Below are positions 53,282 through 62,003 of a DNA stretch of 64,000 nt, piece after piece. The stretch spans positions 310,001 to 374,000 of the forward strand of contig NC_013522.1 of NCBI RefSeq assembly GCF_000024905.1. Reading direction: 5' to 3'. The translations under genes and the position numbers were made by a program. Below the pieces are notes generated by a model. That model made no database searches and was not told the origin of the DNA. It saw nothing but the letters and a program-made list of their open reading frames with translations. How positions within the stretch are numbered: position 1 is the stretch's first letter; each line of letters starts with the position of its first letter. The DNA comes from Thermanaerovibrio acidaminovorans DSM 6589. GTDB taxonomy: Bacteria > Synergistota > Synergistia > Synergistales > Synergistaceae.

Positions 53282-53548
53282 TTGATTGTGGAGTCTCGAG
53301 CGGGCACGCTGGAGTCCTCGGACTGTCTGGTGTGCGTGTACCCGTCGGACCGAGTGGAGGTTCGCCTCAAGGGGGTCTGCGCCAGGATGTATCCGGAGCG
53401 GACCCGGGCGCTGGTGGAGGAGGCGCTATGCCGGATGGGGATAACCGGTGCGCTGGTGGAGATTCATGACCAGGGGGCCATCCTTCCCACCCTCAGGGCC
53501 CGGCTTAAGACCGCCCTGAGCAGGGCCGTTGGGGGTGTAGAGGGATGA
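53282..53548 (+). CDS. citD: Citrate lyase acyl carrier protein (gamma subunit)
   Basis: 88 residues. The attachment site AGTLESSD is at residues 7-14, with S12 (the Ser following Glu) as the likely carrier of the 2'-(5''-phosphoribosyl)-3'-dephospho-CoA group. The C-terminal DQGAILPTLRARLKTALSRA matches the family. The TTG start is chosen for the GGGGGGG tract eight bases upstream; an upstream in-frame extension overlaps the hairpins. It overlaps citE by 4 nt. Confidence 0.88.
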   Translation: MIVESRAGTLESSDCLVCVYPSDRVEVRLKGVCARMYPERTRALVEEALCRMGITGALVEIHDQGAILPTLRARLKTALSRAVGGVEG

Positions 53549-54423
53549 GGCCCGTGAGGTCCATGCTTTACGTGCCGGGGAACAGCCCGGGGATGCTGCA
53601 GCACTGCGCCACCTTCGGGGCGGACAGCGTGCTTCTGGACCTGGAGGACGCGGTGGCCCTGTCGGAGAAGGACGCGGCCCGGGACCTGGTGTGCGAGATG
53701 CTCAAGGTGCTGGACTTCGGGTCCGTGGTGGTCACCGTTCGGGTGAACGGGGCGGACACGGAGTTCTTCCAGGAGGACCTTAGGGCGGTGGTTCCCTTGA
53801 GGCCCCATGCGGTGAGGATCCCCAAGTGCTCCTCCCCGGAGGACGTGATCCTGGCGGACCGCCTCATGGGCCGGATAGAGGAGGAGCATGGGTTGCCGGT
53901 GGGCAGCGTGAGGATCCACGCCATGCTGGAGACCGCCCGCGGGGTGGTGAACGCCCTTGAGATAGGTCGCAGTAGCCCCCGGGTGGAGGCGCTGACTCTG
54001 GGAGGTCAGGACCTGACGGCGGACATGGGGGTGAGCAAGACCCGGGAGGGCTGGGAGCTCTTCGTGGCCCGTAGCCAGGTGGCGCTGGCGGCCCGGAGCC
54101 TTGGCCTTCAGGCGCTGGACACGGTTTGGGCTGACGTGGATGACCACCAGGGGCTTTACGAGGAGGCCCGCCGGGTGGTGGGGCTTGGCTTCACTGGCAA
54201 GGCGGCCATCCACCCGAGCCAGATAGAGTGGATCCACCGGGCCTTCGTGCCGGAGTTGTCGGAGGTGGAGCGGGCCCGCCGGATAGTGGATGCCGCCCGT
54301 AGGGCCCATGCGGAGGGCAAGGGGGTTGTGTCCGTGGACGGCCGGATGGTGGACGCGCCGGTGGTTAGGCGGGCGGAGAACACCCTTCGTCTCTGGGAGA
54401 TGGGGGAGGTGGAAGGTCTGTGA
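53545..54423 (+). CDS. citE: Citrate lyase beta subunit (citryl-ACP lyase)
   Basis: 292 residues, a TIM barrel of the HpcH/HpaI-like group. It cleaves citryl-ACP to acetyl-ACP and oxaloacetate. RSMLYVPGNSPGML at the start, DLEDAVALSEKDAAR near residue 32, and the GKAAIHPSQIEWI segment are family motifs. It is translationally coupled to citD (ATGA) and citF (GTGA). Confidence 0.95.
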   Translation: MRPVRSMLYVPGNSPGMLQHCATFGADSVLLDLEDAVALSEKDAARDLVCEMLKVLDFGSVVVTVRVNGADTEFFQEDLRAVVPLRPHAVRIPKCSSPEDVILADRLMGRIEEEHGLPVGSVRIHAMLETARGVVNALEIGRSSPRVEALTLGGQDLTADMGVSKTREGWELFVARSQVALAARSLGLQALDTVWADVDDHQGLYEEARRVVGLGFTGKAAIHPSQIEWIHRAFVPELSEVERARRIVDAARRAHAEGKGVVSVDGRMVDAPVVRRAENTLRLWEMGEVEGL

Positions 54424-55976
54424 GGTTTGTGGAGAACGCCATAGGACGTCCGGTGCCCCTTGAGGTTCCCGGTTTCGGTGCCGTGATCCCCTACGGTGGT
54501 CCGTTCTGCCGCCTGGGAGAGGAGGTTCCCCGGGTGAGCCCCCCAATGAGGGGCTATCCGGCCCGGAGGGACAAGGTGACCCATGACGTGGAGGAGGCCA
54601 TAAGGAGGTCCGGGCTGGAGAGCGGCATGACCGTGTCGTTCCACCATCATCTGAGGAACGGTGACGAGGTGCTGTGCCGTGTGCTGGAGGCCTGCGAGAG
54701 GCTTGGGATAAGGGATCTTACGCTGGCGCCCAGCTCGCTGACCGACGCCCACGAGGAGGTGTCGGGTTTCGTCCGGCGCGGTGTGGTGAGGATGATCCAC
54801 ACCTCCGGCGTTAGGGGTGAGGTTGGTAAGGCCATAAGCCGGGGAGAGCTGGAGGTTCCGGTGGTGATCCACAGCCACGGCGGCCGGGCCCGGGCGATAG
54901 AGGAGGGAAGCATAAGGATAGACGTGGCGTTCCTTGGGGCCCCCAAGTGCGACCGGATGGGGAACTTTACCGGCATGCTGGGCAGGTCCGCGTGCGGGTC
55001 GCTGGGTTACGCCCAGCAGGACGCCCGCTACGCCCGTCACGTGGTGGCGGTGACGGACGACCTTTCGGAGGATCCGCTTGGTGTGGTGTCGGTACCCCAG
55101 TATCTGGTGGACCAGGTGCTGGTGGTGGACAGCCTTGGTGATCCCCGGAAGATAGCCACCGGTGCGGCCCGGATAACCCGCAACCCGGTGGACCTGAAGA
55201 TTGCCCGGGACGCGTTTCGGCTGATCCTGGCGTCGGGACTGATGGAGGACGGGGTGTCGTTTCAGGTGGGAGCCGGAGGGGCGAGCCTTGCGGTGGCCCG
55301 CTACGTGAGGGAGCACATGAGCGCCAAGGGTATCCGGGGCAGCTTCGGGTGTGGCGGTGTGACGGGTTACATGGCGCAGATGCTGGAGGAGGGTCTCTTC
55401 CGGGTCCTGTACGACGTTCAGAGCTTCGACGCGTCGGTGACGGGATCCATGTTGAGGAACCGGAACCACGTGGAGATAGACCAGTCGTGGTACGCGAACC
55501 CGCTGAACCGGGGCTGCGTGGTGAACCATTTGGACGTGGTGGTTCTTGCGGCGCTGGAGGTGGACGTGGACTTCAACGTGAACGTGCTGACCGGCCATGA
55601 TGGTGTGTTGCGTGGGGCGTCTGGAGGCCACTGCGACACCGCGGCGGGGTCGAAGCTGTCGGTGGTGGTGCTTCCGTCGTTCCGGGGTGGAGTGCCGTCG
55701 ATCCGGGAGCGGGTGGGATGTGTGGTGACCCCGGGGGAGACGGTGGACGCCATAGTGACCGAGCGGGGAGTGTGCGTGAACCCCCGTTGTGGGGAACTTG
55801 CGGAGTCCGCCAGGCGGATGGGCCTTTGCGTGAAGGACATAAGGGAGCTGAAGGAGGAGGTGGAGAGGCTGACCGGAGTTCCCCGGGAGGTTGAGGAGGA
55901 CAGGAGCCGGGTGGTGGCGCTGGTGGAGTACCGGGACGGGAGCGTGATAGACACCGTTTTCCGGGTGGATTGCTGA
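54420..55976 (+). CDS. citF: Citrate lyase alpha subunit (citrate:acetyl-ACP transferase)
   Basis: 518 residues of the CoA-transferase fold. It exchanges citrate for acetate on the carrier protein. Signature stretches include VSFHHHLRNGDEVL near residue 75, IHTSGVRGEVGKAI, and the GGHCDTAAGSKLSVVVLP block near 400. No citC, citX or citG gene for activation and prosthetic-group synthesis lies in the window, so these must be elsewhere. It ends the operon. Confidence 0.95.
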   Translation: MRFVENAIGRPVPLEVPGFGAVIPYGGPFCRLGEEVPRVSPPMRGYPARRDKVTHDVEEAIRRSGLESGMTVSFHHHLRNGDEVLCRVLEACERLGIRDLTLAPSSLTDAHEEVSGFVRRGVVRMIHTSGVRGEVGKAISRGELEVPVVIHSHGGRARAIEEGSIRIDVAFLGAPKCDRMGNFTGMLGRSACGSLGYAQQDARYARHVVAVTDDLSEDPLGVVSVPQYLVDQVLVVDSLGDPRKIATGAARITRNPVDLKIARDAFRLILASGLMEDGVSFQVGAGGASLAVARYVREHMSAKGIRGSFGCGGVTGYMAQMLEEGLFRVLYDVQSFDASVTGSMLRNRNHVEIDQSWYANPLNRGCVVNHLDVVVLAALEVDVDFNVNVLTGHDGVLRGASGGHCDTAAGSKLSVVVLPSFRGGVPSIRERVGCVVTPGETVDAIVTERGVCVNPRCGELAESARRMGLCVKDIRELKEEVERLTGVPREVEEDRSRVVALVEYRDGSVIDTVFRVDC

Positions 55977-56007
55977 GCCGGGTGTGATCGTCGAGTTGGA
56001 TGTGGCG

Positions 56008-56043
56008 CGGCGGCCCCGTAAATGGGGCCGCCGGCTCTTGTTT
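56008..56043 (+). terminator. Terminator of the citrate operon
   Basis: A 10-bp stem (CGGCGGCCCC / GGGGCCGCCG) with a GTAAAT loop and a GCTCTTGTTTT tail, 31 nt past the citF stop. Confidence 0.85.
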
Positions 56044-56166
56044 TACCCCCTACCCCAAAGGGGTCTATTGGGTGTATCCTTTAGTCTGCTGTCCGGGAAC
56101 CCGAAGCTGAAACGATGGCCGAAAGATCCCAAGATTTCGAATTTTTATATCATGGAGGTAGGGGAG

Positions 56167-57504
56167 ATGGCGTTACCCACTTTCAGGAAGGGGGTCCATC
56201 CACCGCACGGCAAGGGTCACACGGAGGAGTGCCCGGTGCAGTGGATAGACCCGGGAAGCGAGCTGGTTTTCCCCATGGCCCAGCACATCGGCGCCCCGTG
56301 CAAGCCCCTGGTCAAGAAGGGGGATCGGGTGCTGGTGGGGCAGAAGATAGGGGACAACGATGCCTACGTCTCGGCTCCCATCCACTCGTCGGTCTCCGGC
56401 ATCGTCAAGGAGGTATCCCAGAGGCTTGTGGCCTCCGGGGCCATGGACACTTGCGTTGTGGTGGAGAACGACGGCCAGTACGAGCTGGACCCGTCCATCT
56501 CCCCCAGGCCCGATTGGGAGGACCTGCCTGCGGATGAGATACGCCGGATCATCCGGGAGGCGGGGATCGTTGGCATGGGGGGCGCGTGCTTCCCAACCGC
56601 GGTCAAGCTCACCCCCCCGCCGGACAAGAAGGTGGACCACGTGATAATCAACGGGGCGGAGTGCGAGCCGTACCTCACCTGCGACGACCGGCTCATGAGG
56701 GAGCGGGGAGACCGGGTCCTTTTGGGGCTTCAGATCGCCCTCAAACTCTTCCCCCAGGGAGTCAAGGGGGTGGTGGCCCTGGAGGACAACAAGCCCAAGG
56801 CCATCGAGGCCATGCGGGGCTACCTGGACCGGCTGGCCATCCAGAACGTGACGGTACAGCCGGTGAGGACCAAGTACCCCCAGGGGGCGGAGAAGATGCT
56901 CATCTACGCGGTCACCGGCCGGGAGGTGCCCGCGGGCGGGCTCCCCGCCGACGTGGGGTGCATCATCCTCAACGTGAGGACCGCATACGCCATATGGGAT
57001 GCGGTGGTCAACCGCATGCCGGTCATCGACCGGATAGTCACCGTATCCGGCGATGCCATCAAGGAGCCCAAGAACCTGGGGGTGAGGCTCGGCATGTCCG
57101 TCCGGGAGCTCATCGAGGCCTGCGGCGGATTTTCGGTGGAGCCCCTGAAGGTGATCATGGGGGGACCCATGATGGGCGTGGCCCTGAGCGACCTGAACGT
57201 TCCGGTGGTGAAGGGGACCTCGGGGATCCTGGCCTTCTCGGAGGCTCTGGCCCGATTGGGGGAGGAGGAGAATTGCATAAGGTGTGGCAAGTGCGTCTCC
57301 ACCTGCCCCATGGGGTTGCTTCCGTATCAGCTCAACGCAGAGGTGCTACGCCGAAATTACGATGAGTTCGAGCGCCTCGGGGGAATGAACTGCATAGAGT
57401 GCGGGTGCTGCGCCTACGCTTGCCCCGCTAGGAGGCACCTCACCCAATCCTGCAGGGACGGCAAGAGGACCATACTGGCCAGACGTCGCAAAGGAGGGGC
57501 ATAG
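56167..57504 (+). CDS. rnfC: Rnf complex subunit C
   Basis: 445 residues. An N-terminal barrel-sandwich domain, an NAD/FMN-binding GAGIVGMGGACFPTAVKL-type segment (around residues 137-155), and two [4Fe-4S] motifs in the C-half (CIRCGKCVSTCP near 375 and CIECGCCAYACP near 405). RnfC accepts or donates electrons at NADH in the membrane complex that couples ferredoxin:NAD+ oxidoreduction to Na+ or H+ transport. ATG 56167 has GGAGG eight bases upstream. It is the first gene of rnfCDGEAB. Confidence 0.95.
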   Translation: MALPTFRKGVHPPHGKGHTEECPVQWIDPGSELVFPMAQHIGAPCKPLVKKGDRVLVGQKIGDNDAYVSAPIHSSVSGIVKEVSQRLVASGAMDTCVVVENDGQYELDPSISPRPDWEDLPADEIRRIIREAGIVGMGGACFPTAVKLTPPPDKKVDHVIINGAECEPYLTCDDRLMRERGDRVLLGLQIALKLFPQGVKGVVALEDNKPKAIEAMRGYLDRLAIQNVTVQPVRTKYPQGAEKMLIYAVTGREVPAGGLPADVGCIILNVRTAYAIWDAVVNRMPVIDRIVTVSGDAIKEPKNLGVRLGMSVRELIEACGGFSVEPLKVIMGGPMMGVALSDLNVPVVKGTSGILAFSEALARLGEEENCIRCGKCVSTCPMGLLPYQLNAEVLRRNYDEFERLGGMNCIECGCCAYACPARRHLTQSCRDGKRTILARRRKGGA

Positions 57505-57505
57505 G

Positions 57506-58453
57506 TTGAACAGGCTTCTTGTGGTTTCCAGCTCTCCCCATGCCAGGGATGAGCTCACCGTAAGGAAGATAATGGGGCTGGTGCTCATTGCGTTGCTTCC
57601 CGCCGGCGTGGCTGGAGTCTACTTCTTCGGTCTCCACGCCTTCTGGGTCATCGCAGTCTGCGTGGCATCCGCCGTGGGGGCCGAGGCCCTTTGGCAGAGG
57701 TTGAACGGTAGGAAGGTGACCGTGTCGGATCTGTCTGCGGCGGTTACCGGGCTCCTCCTGGCCTACAATCTGCCCCCGGACATTTCCCTTTTCATGGCGG
57801 CGGCGGGCAGCGCCTTCGCCATAATCGTGGTCAAACAGCTCTACGGAGGGCTTGGAAAGAACATCGTAAACCCAGCTCTGGCAGCCAGGGCAGTGATGCT
57901 GACCAGTTGGCCGGTGCCCATGACCACCTGGAGCTTGCACGGGGTAACGGGACCAACCCCGCTGGCGCTCCTAAAGGGCGTGGAGGGGACCGGCAGCCTT
58001 CCCCCCCTGATTGACCTGCTAGTGGGGAACGTGGGGGGGTGCATAGGGGAGACCTCCGCGGCGCTACTGCTCCTTGGAGGGCTCTTCCTCATGTGGAAGC
58101 GGGTCATAACCTGGCACATCCCGGTGGTCTACATAGGCACCGTGGCGGTGCTGACCGCGATCCTCCACAGGCCCTCGGGCATATCCATGGGACCCCTCTA
58201 CGAGATCCTGGCCGGCGGGCTCTTCCTGGGGGCCTTCTTCATGGCCACCGACTACGCCACCAGCCCCATGGACCACTCGGGCCAGATGGTCTTCGCCTTC
58301 GGTTGCGGCCTCATAACCACCCTGATCCGCTTCTACGGCGGCTACCCCGAGGGGGTCTCCTACTCGATCCTCATAATGAACCTGACGGTGCCCCTGATCG
58401 ACCGTTACTTCACGCCCAGGATATTCGGCGCCAAGCGGGAGGTGAAATCCTAA
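57506..58453 (+). CDS. rnfD: Rnf complex subunit D
   Basis: 315 residues with about nine membrane segments. RnfD carries a covalently bound FMN on a threonine; the TGPTPLALLK segment (around residue 150) is the corresponding motif and T153 or its neighbour the likely site. GKNIVNPALAARAVML and ISMGPLYEILAGG are also family blocks. The TTG start is 2 nt after the rnfC stop with AAGGAGG as ribosome site. Confidence 0.93.
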   Translation: MNRLLVVSSSPHARDELTVRKIMGLVLIALLPAGVAGVYFFGLHAFWVIAVCVASAVGAEALWQRLNGRKVTVSDLSAAVTGLLLAYNLPPDISLFMAAAGSAFAIIVVKQLYGGLGKNIVNPALAARAVMLTSWPVPMTTWSLHGVTGPTPLALLKGVEGTGSLPPLIDLLVGNVGGCIGETSAALLLLGGLFLMWKRVITWHIPVVYIGTVAVLTAILHRPSGISMGPLYEILAGGLFLGAFFMATDYATSPMDHSGQMVFAFGCGLITTLIRFYGGYPEGVSYSILIMNLTVPLIDRYFTPRIFGAKREVKS

Positions 58454-59010
58454 TGAACGAGAAGGTCAGGCTGGGGGCGATCCTGTTCGTGATCACCGCG
58501 GTGACCGGTCTGGTCCTGGGTGGGGTCCAGCAGATAACCGCTGGCCCCATAAGCAAGACCAAGGAGGCTCAGCGGCAGGAGGCCTTCCGGAGGACGTTGC
58601 CCGAGGCGGACTCCTTCGTTCCCGCCAAGGCCCCGTCGATCCAGGGGGTGGTGGACGTGCAGGAGGCCCGCAAGGGGGGTAGCCCGGTGGGCTACGCCAT
58701 AACCGTGTCCGTAAAGGGTTATGCGGGGCCCGTGGTGTTCGTCACCGGCGTATCCTCCGGCGGGGTGGTCAAGGGGATAAGCATCCTTAGCCAGTCGGAG
58801 ACCCCGGGTCTGGGGGCCAAGGCGGGGGATCCGTCCTTCGCGGGACAGTTTGCGGGCCGCAAGGCCCAGGAGTTCAAGGTGGTCAAGTCCACTCCCTCCA
58901 AGGATGACGAGATCCTGGCCATATCGGGGGCAACCATCACCTCCAGGGCGGTCACCGAGGGGGTCAACCTGGCGATCAAGGCCTTTCAGCAGATGGGAGG
59001 TGCCAAGTAG
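58453..59010 (+). CDS. rnfG: Rnf complex subunit G
   Basis: 185 residues: one N-terminal membrane anchor (about 8-28) and an extracytoplasmic FMN-binding domain. The flavinylation motif is SGATITSRAV near residue 160, with the Thr after Ala as the FMN attachment site. ApbE on the opposite strand 3 kb away would attach the flavin. The ATG sits in the TAATG overlap with rnfD. Confidence 0.95.
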   Translation: MNEKVRLGAILFVITAVTGLVLGGVQQITAGPISKTKEAQRQEAFRRTLPEADSFVPAKAPSIQGVVDVQEARKGGSPVGYAITVSVKGYAGPVVFVTGVSSGGVVKGISILSQSETPGLGAKAGDPSFAGQFAGRKAQEFKVVKSTPSKDDEILAISGATITSRAVTEGVNLAIKAFQQMGGAK

Positions 59011-59012
59011 GC

Positions 59013-59732
59013 ATGGCTAGCTTCATCGAGAGGATAAGGGGAGGGCTGGCGAAGGAGAACCCGGTGTTCGTCCAGGCCATAGGGCTCTGTCCCACCCTGG
59101 CGGTCACCACCAGTGCCGTTAATGGCCTGGGGATGGGGGTCGCCGCCACCGCGGTGCTCATGGGTTCCAACGTGGTCATATCGATGCTCCGCAGGTTCAT
59201 CCCCAACCAGATACGGATCCCCGCATTCATCGTGGTGATAGCTGGGTTCGTCACCATAATCCAGTTTCTGGTGTCCGCCTACGCCCCGGTGCTGGACAAG
59301 TCCCTGGGGATCTTCATCCCCCTGATCGTGGTCAACTGCATAATCCTGGCCCGGGCGGAGGCCTTTGCGTTCAAGAACGGGGTGATCCCCTCCCTGTTCG
59401 ACGGGATCGGAATGGGCCTTGGCTTCACCGTGGCCTTGATGATCCTTGGGTCCATCCGGGAGATCATAGGGGCGGGAACCTTGTTCGGCTTCCACGTGCT
59501 CCCCGGCTACGTTCAGCCCGCCTTGGTGATGATCCTTGCCCCCGGTGGGTTCCTCACCATGGGGCTCATCATGGGCTTTCTCAACTATCGCAGGGACCTG
59601 GCCAGGCGCCGTCGCCCGGGTGGCACGGACCTGATAGACGCGGACTCCGACGCGGACAGGCTCGAGAAGCAGACCGCCTGCGCCGGATGTCAGATCTGCA
59701 GCGTTCTAAGGACGGAGGATGACGGAAGATGA
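59013..59732 (+). CDS. rnfE: Rnf complex subunit E with a cysteine-rich tail
   Basis: 239 residues. Six membrane segments and the ENPVFVQAIGLCPTLAVTTSAVNGLGMG opening are typical of the RnfA/RnfE pair, which holds an Fe-S centre inside the membrane. After the last segment there is a charged tail of about 40 residues ending in a CAGCQIC motif followed by SVLRTEDDGR. The tail is longer than in E. coli-type RnfE. GGGAGG precedes the ATG. The stop overlaps the rnfA start by 4 nt. Confidence 0.92.
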   Translation: MASFIERIRGGLAKENPVFVQAIGLCPTLAVTTSAVNGLGMGVAATAVLMGSNVVISMLRRFIPNQIRIPAFIVVIAGFVTIIQFLVSAYAPVLDKSLGIFIPLIVVNCIILARAEAFAFKNGVIPSLFDGIGMGLGFTVALMILGSIREIIGAGTLFGFHVLPGYVQPALVMILAPGGFLTMGLIMGFLNYRRDLARRRRPGGTDLIDADSDADRLEKQTACAGCQICSVLRTEDDGR

Positions 59733-60304
59733 GCCTCATAGCCATATTCCTGGGGGCGGTGTTCGTTCACAACATAATCCTCTCCCAGTTCCTCGGTTGC
59801 TGTCCGTTCCTGGGGGTCTCCTCCCGGCTGGAGACCGCCAAGGGCATGGGCATGGCGGTCATATTCGTGGTGTTCATGGCCTCCCTGATAACCTGGCTGC
59901 TCTACCACTTCGTGCTGGTCCCCATGGGGCTTCAGTACCTCTACACCCTGTCGTTCATCCTGGTGATAGCCTCCCTGGTCCAGCTGGTGGAGATGGCCCT
60001 CAAGAAGCTGAACCCCGCCCTGTACAAGTCCCTGGGGATCTTCCTGCCCCTCATCACCACCAACTGTGCGGTCCTCGGGGTGGCGGTCATAAACATGAAC
60101 AAGGGCTACGGCCTCATCTCCAGCATGGTGAACGCGGTGGGCGCCTCGGTGGGCTTCCTGCTGGCCCTGATCCTCATGGCGGGGCTCCGGGAGAGGATAG
60201 ACGCCAGCGATACCATGCCCCGCTGCATGAGGGGGCTCCCCATCGCCCTGGTGACCGCCAGCCTCATGGCGGTGGCCTTCATGGGCTTCGCGGGACTCAT
60301 ATAG
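59729..60304 (+). CDS. rnfA: Rnf complex subunit A
   Basis: 191 residues with six membrane segments. HNIILSQFLGCCPFLGVS near residue 15 and ITTNCAVLGVAVINM near 110 hold the conserved cysteines for the intramembrane Fe-S centre shared with RnfE. It starts at ATGA inside the rnfE stop. Confidence 0.95.
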   Translation: MSLIAIFLGAVFVHNIILSQFLGCCPFLGVSSRLETAKGMGMAVIFVVFMASLITWLLYHFVLVPMGLQYLYTLSFILVIASLVQLVEMALKKLNPALYKSLGIFLPLITTNCAVLGVAVINMNKGYGLISSMVNAVGASVGFLLALILMAGLRERIDASDTMPRCMRGLPIALVTASLMAVAFMGFAGLI

Positions 60305-60316
60305 GGGGTGGGATCC

Positions 60317-61126
60317 ATGGGCATGGAAGGAACCTTGTTCCCCGCGGCGGTGCTGGGAGGCCTTGGGTTGGCCTTCGGGCTGTTGCTGGCGGTGGCGGCG
60401 GAGAAGTTCCGGGTCCAGGTGGACCCCAGGGTGGAGATGGTCCGGGATGCCCTCCCGGGGGCCAACTGCGGCGCCTGCGGCTACCCCGGTTGCGACGGCT
60501 ACGCGGAGGCAGTGGTATCCGGGGAGGCGAAGCCCAACATGTGCGCCCCCGGGGGCGCTTCGGTGGCCACCGCCGTGGCGGCCATAATGGGCCTCTCCGC
60601 CGAGGACGTGGTGAAGCGGGTGGCCTTCGTCAAGTGCAAGGGCTCCCCCGATGTGGCCAAGACCCGATACATATACGATGGGGTCATGGACTGCCGGGAG
60701 GCGGTGGTGTTGCCAGGCAGCGGCCCCAAGGCCTGCGTCTTCGGGTGCCTGGGGCTGGGCACCTGCGTGGCGGTGTGCCCCTTCGACGCCATCCACATAG
60801 AGAACTCCCTGGCCAGGATCGACGAGAACCGGTGCGTGGGCTGCGGCCTCTGCGTGGCCTCCTGCCCCAAGGGGGTCATCGAGCTGGTGGTCCAGGATAA
60901 GCGGGTCCGGGTGGCCTGCAACTCCCACCACAGGGGGTTGGACGTCAAGAACGTCTGCCAGCTGGGATGCATCGGTTGCGGCCTGTGCTCCAAGGTCTGC
61001 CCCGAGGGGGCCATAACCATGGAGGACAACCTGCCGGTGATAGACCAGTCCAAGTGCACCCAGTGCGGCAAGTGCGTGGAGAAGTGCCCCACCAAGTCCA
61101 TCATCCGCCTGGAATCCAGCTACTAG
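60317..61126 (+). CDS. rnfB: Rnf complex subunit B (ferredoxin-accepting)
   Basis: 269 residues. One membrane anchor (about 5-27) is followed by the NCGACGYPGCDGYAEA four-Cys motif. Several ferredoxin-type clusters come next (GTCVAVCPF, CVGCGLCVASCP, CIGCGLCSKVCP, CTQCGKCVEKCP). RnfB takes electrons from reduced ferredoxin. ATG 60317 is favoured by AGGGGG eight bases upstream over GTG 60308. It ends immediately next to the facing Gx gene. Confidence 0.95.
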   Translation: MGMEGTLFPAAVLGGLGLAFGLLLAVAAEKFRVQVDPRVEMVRDALPGANCGACGYPGCDGYAEAVVSGEAKPNMCAPGGASVATAVAAIMGLSAEDVVKRVAFVKCKGSPDVAKTRYIYDGVMDCREAVVLPGSGPKACVFGCLGLGTCVAVCPFDAIHIENSLARIDENRCVGCGLCVASCPKGVIELVVQDKRVRVACNSHHRGLDVKNVCQLGCIGCGLCSKVCPEGAITMEDNLPVIDQSKCTQCGKCVEKCPTKSIIRLESSY

Positions 61127-61660
61127 CTAGATCGGACCTCGGCCGGGGCTCTTCGACGCCCCGGCCTTTCTCATGAGCCATCCCGCCATGGTGCCGGTGG
61201 CGAAGCCGGTGACCAGCGAGGACCCGGCCATTATCGGGAGGTAGGACAGGAACAGGGAAGGGGAGCTCACCGCCCAGGCCACCACCGCCAGCTGACCCAG
61301 GTTGAACCCCATGGCCATGGCCTGTCCCAGGGCCCACAGGGAGAGCCGCTCTGGCCACAGGCGACCCAGCAGGAGGAGCACCACCATGGAGCACCCAACC
61401 CCCGCCAGGGAGCACCCGAAGGACAGACCCAGGCCGGAGAAGGTGAGCCCCACGGTTATCACCCGGAGGGTGGAGACCATGACCGCGTCCTTGAAGTCGA
61501 AGAGGCCGAAGGCGGCGAGCCCCAGGGCGTTGGCCAGCCCCAGCTTCACCCCCGGAAGGGGGTGGGGGAACATCCCCTCCAGCTGGTTCACGCATATGGC
61601 CAGGGCGGTCAGGAGCCCGTTAACCGCCAGCCGCCTACTGGGATAGCCCGTCCAGTTCAT
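61127..61660 (-). CDS. Gx transporter family membrane protein
   Basis: 177 residues with about five membrane segments. NQLEGMFPHPLPGVKLGLANALGLAAFGLF (around 25-54) is the hallmark of this family, which was once annotated as a heptaprenyl diphosphate synthase component and is more likely an ECF-type or similar transporter subunit. It overlaps the NusG-II gene by 26 nt. The 3' coding end contains the terminator of the convergent rnf operon. Frequent company of NusG-II, ApbE and Rnf suggests flavin or electron-transfer supply. Confidence 0.7.
   Translation of the reverse strand: MNWTGYPSRRLAVNGLLTALAICVNQLEGMFPHPLPGVKLGLANALGLAAFGLFDFKDAVMVSTLRVITVGLTFSGLGLSFGCSLAGVGCSMVVLLLLGRLWPERLSLWALGQAMAMGFNLGQLAVVAWAVSSPSLFLSYLPIMAGSSLVTGFATGTMAGWLMRKAGASKSPGRGPI
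61141..61169 (+). terminator. Terminator of the rnf operon
   Basis: A 9-bp stem (GGCCGGGGC / GCCCCGGCC), an 8-nt loop and TTT. The whole hairpin lies inside the last codons of the facing Gx gene. Confidence 0.7.
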
Positions 61661-62003
61661 CCCCGTCACCCTCGATCCTGACCACCAGCCGATGGGGTAG
61701 GCACACCGCCTGGTCCCCCGGGGAGGTGAGCCACCCCCTCTTGACGCACTCCCTGTCCGGGCAGTTCGCGTCGGAGACCCGAACCTTGAGCCCCTGGACC
61801 TCCACCAGGTTGAACCCCCCGTCTCGGGACTGGACCCTGATGGTGAGATGGGTGGATGGGTCAAGGCGGATGGTGCGGTTCAAAGTGGGGGAGGATATCC
61901 GCACCACCAGGGGGCCCGAAACGGACGGGCTCACCCCCATGACCAGGGGAGAGAGTCCCAGGGCCGCTATGGTGAGCACCACCGCCGCGTCCAGGACCTT
62001 CAA
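61635..62003 (-). CDS. NusG domain II-containing protein
   Basis: 122 residues. An N-terminal membrane segment (about 4-25) is followed by one beta-rich domain with VSDANCPDRECVKRGWLTSPGD and the later AVCLPHRLVVRI, the typical DUF1312/NusG-II layout with three conserved cysteines. Such proteins sit outside the membrane near Rnf and ApbE genes in many anaerobes; the role is unknown. The TTG start has GGAGG seven bases upstream and overlaps the apbE stop (TTGA). Confidence 0.85.
   Translation of the reverse strand: MKVLDAAVVLTIAALGLSPLVMGVSPSVSGPLVVRISSPTLNRTIRLDPSTHLTIRVQSRDGGFNLVEVQGLKVRVSDANCPDRECVKRGWLTSPGDQAVCLPHRLVVRIEGDGDELDGLSQ

Noticed and set aside
54156-55631. Minus-strand frame of 491 codons opposite citF and citE
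   Set aside because: Shadow frame spanning two real, well-recognised genes; no conserved motif.
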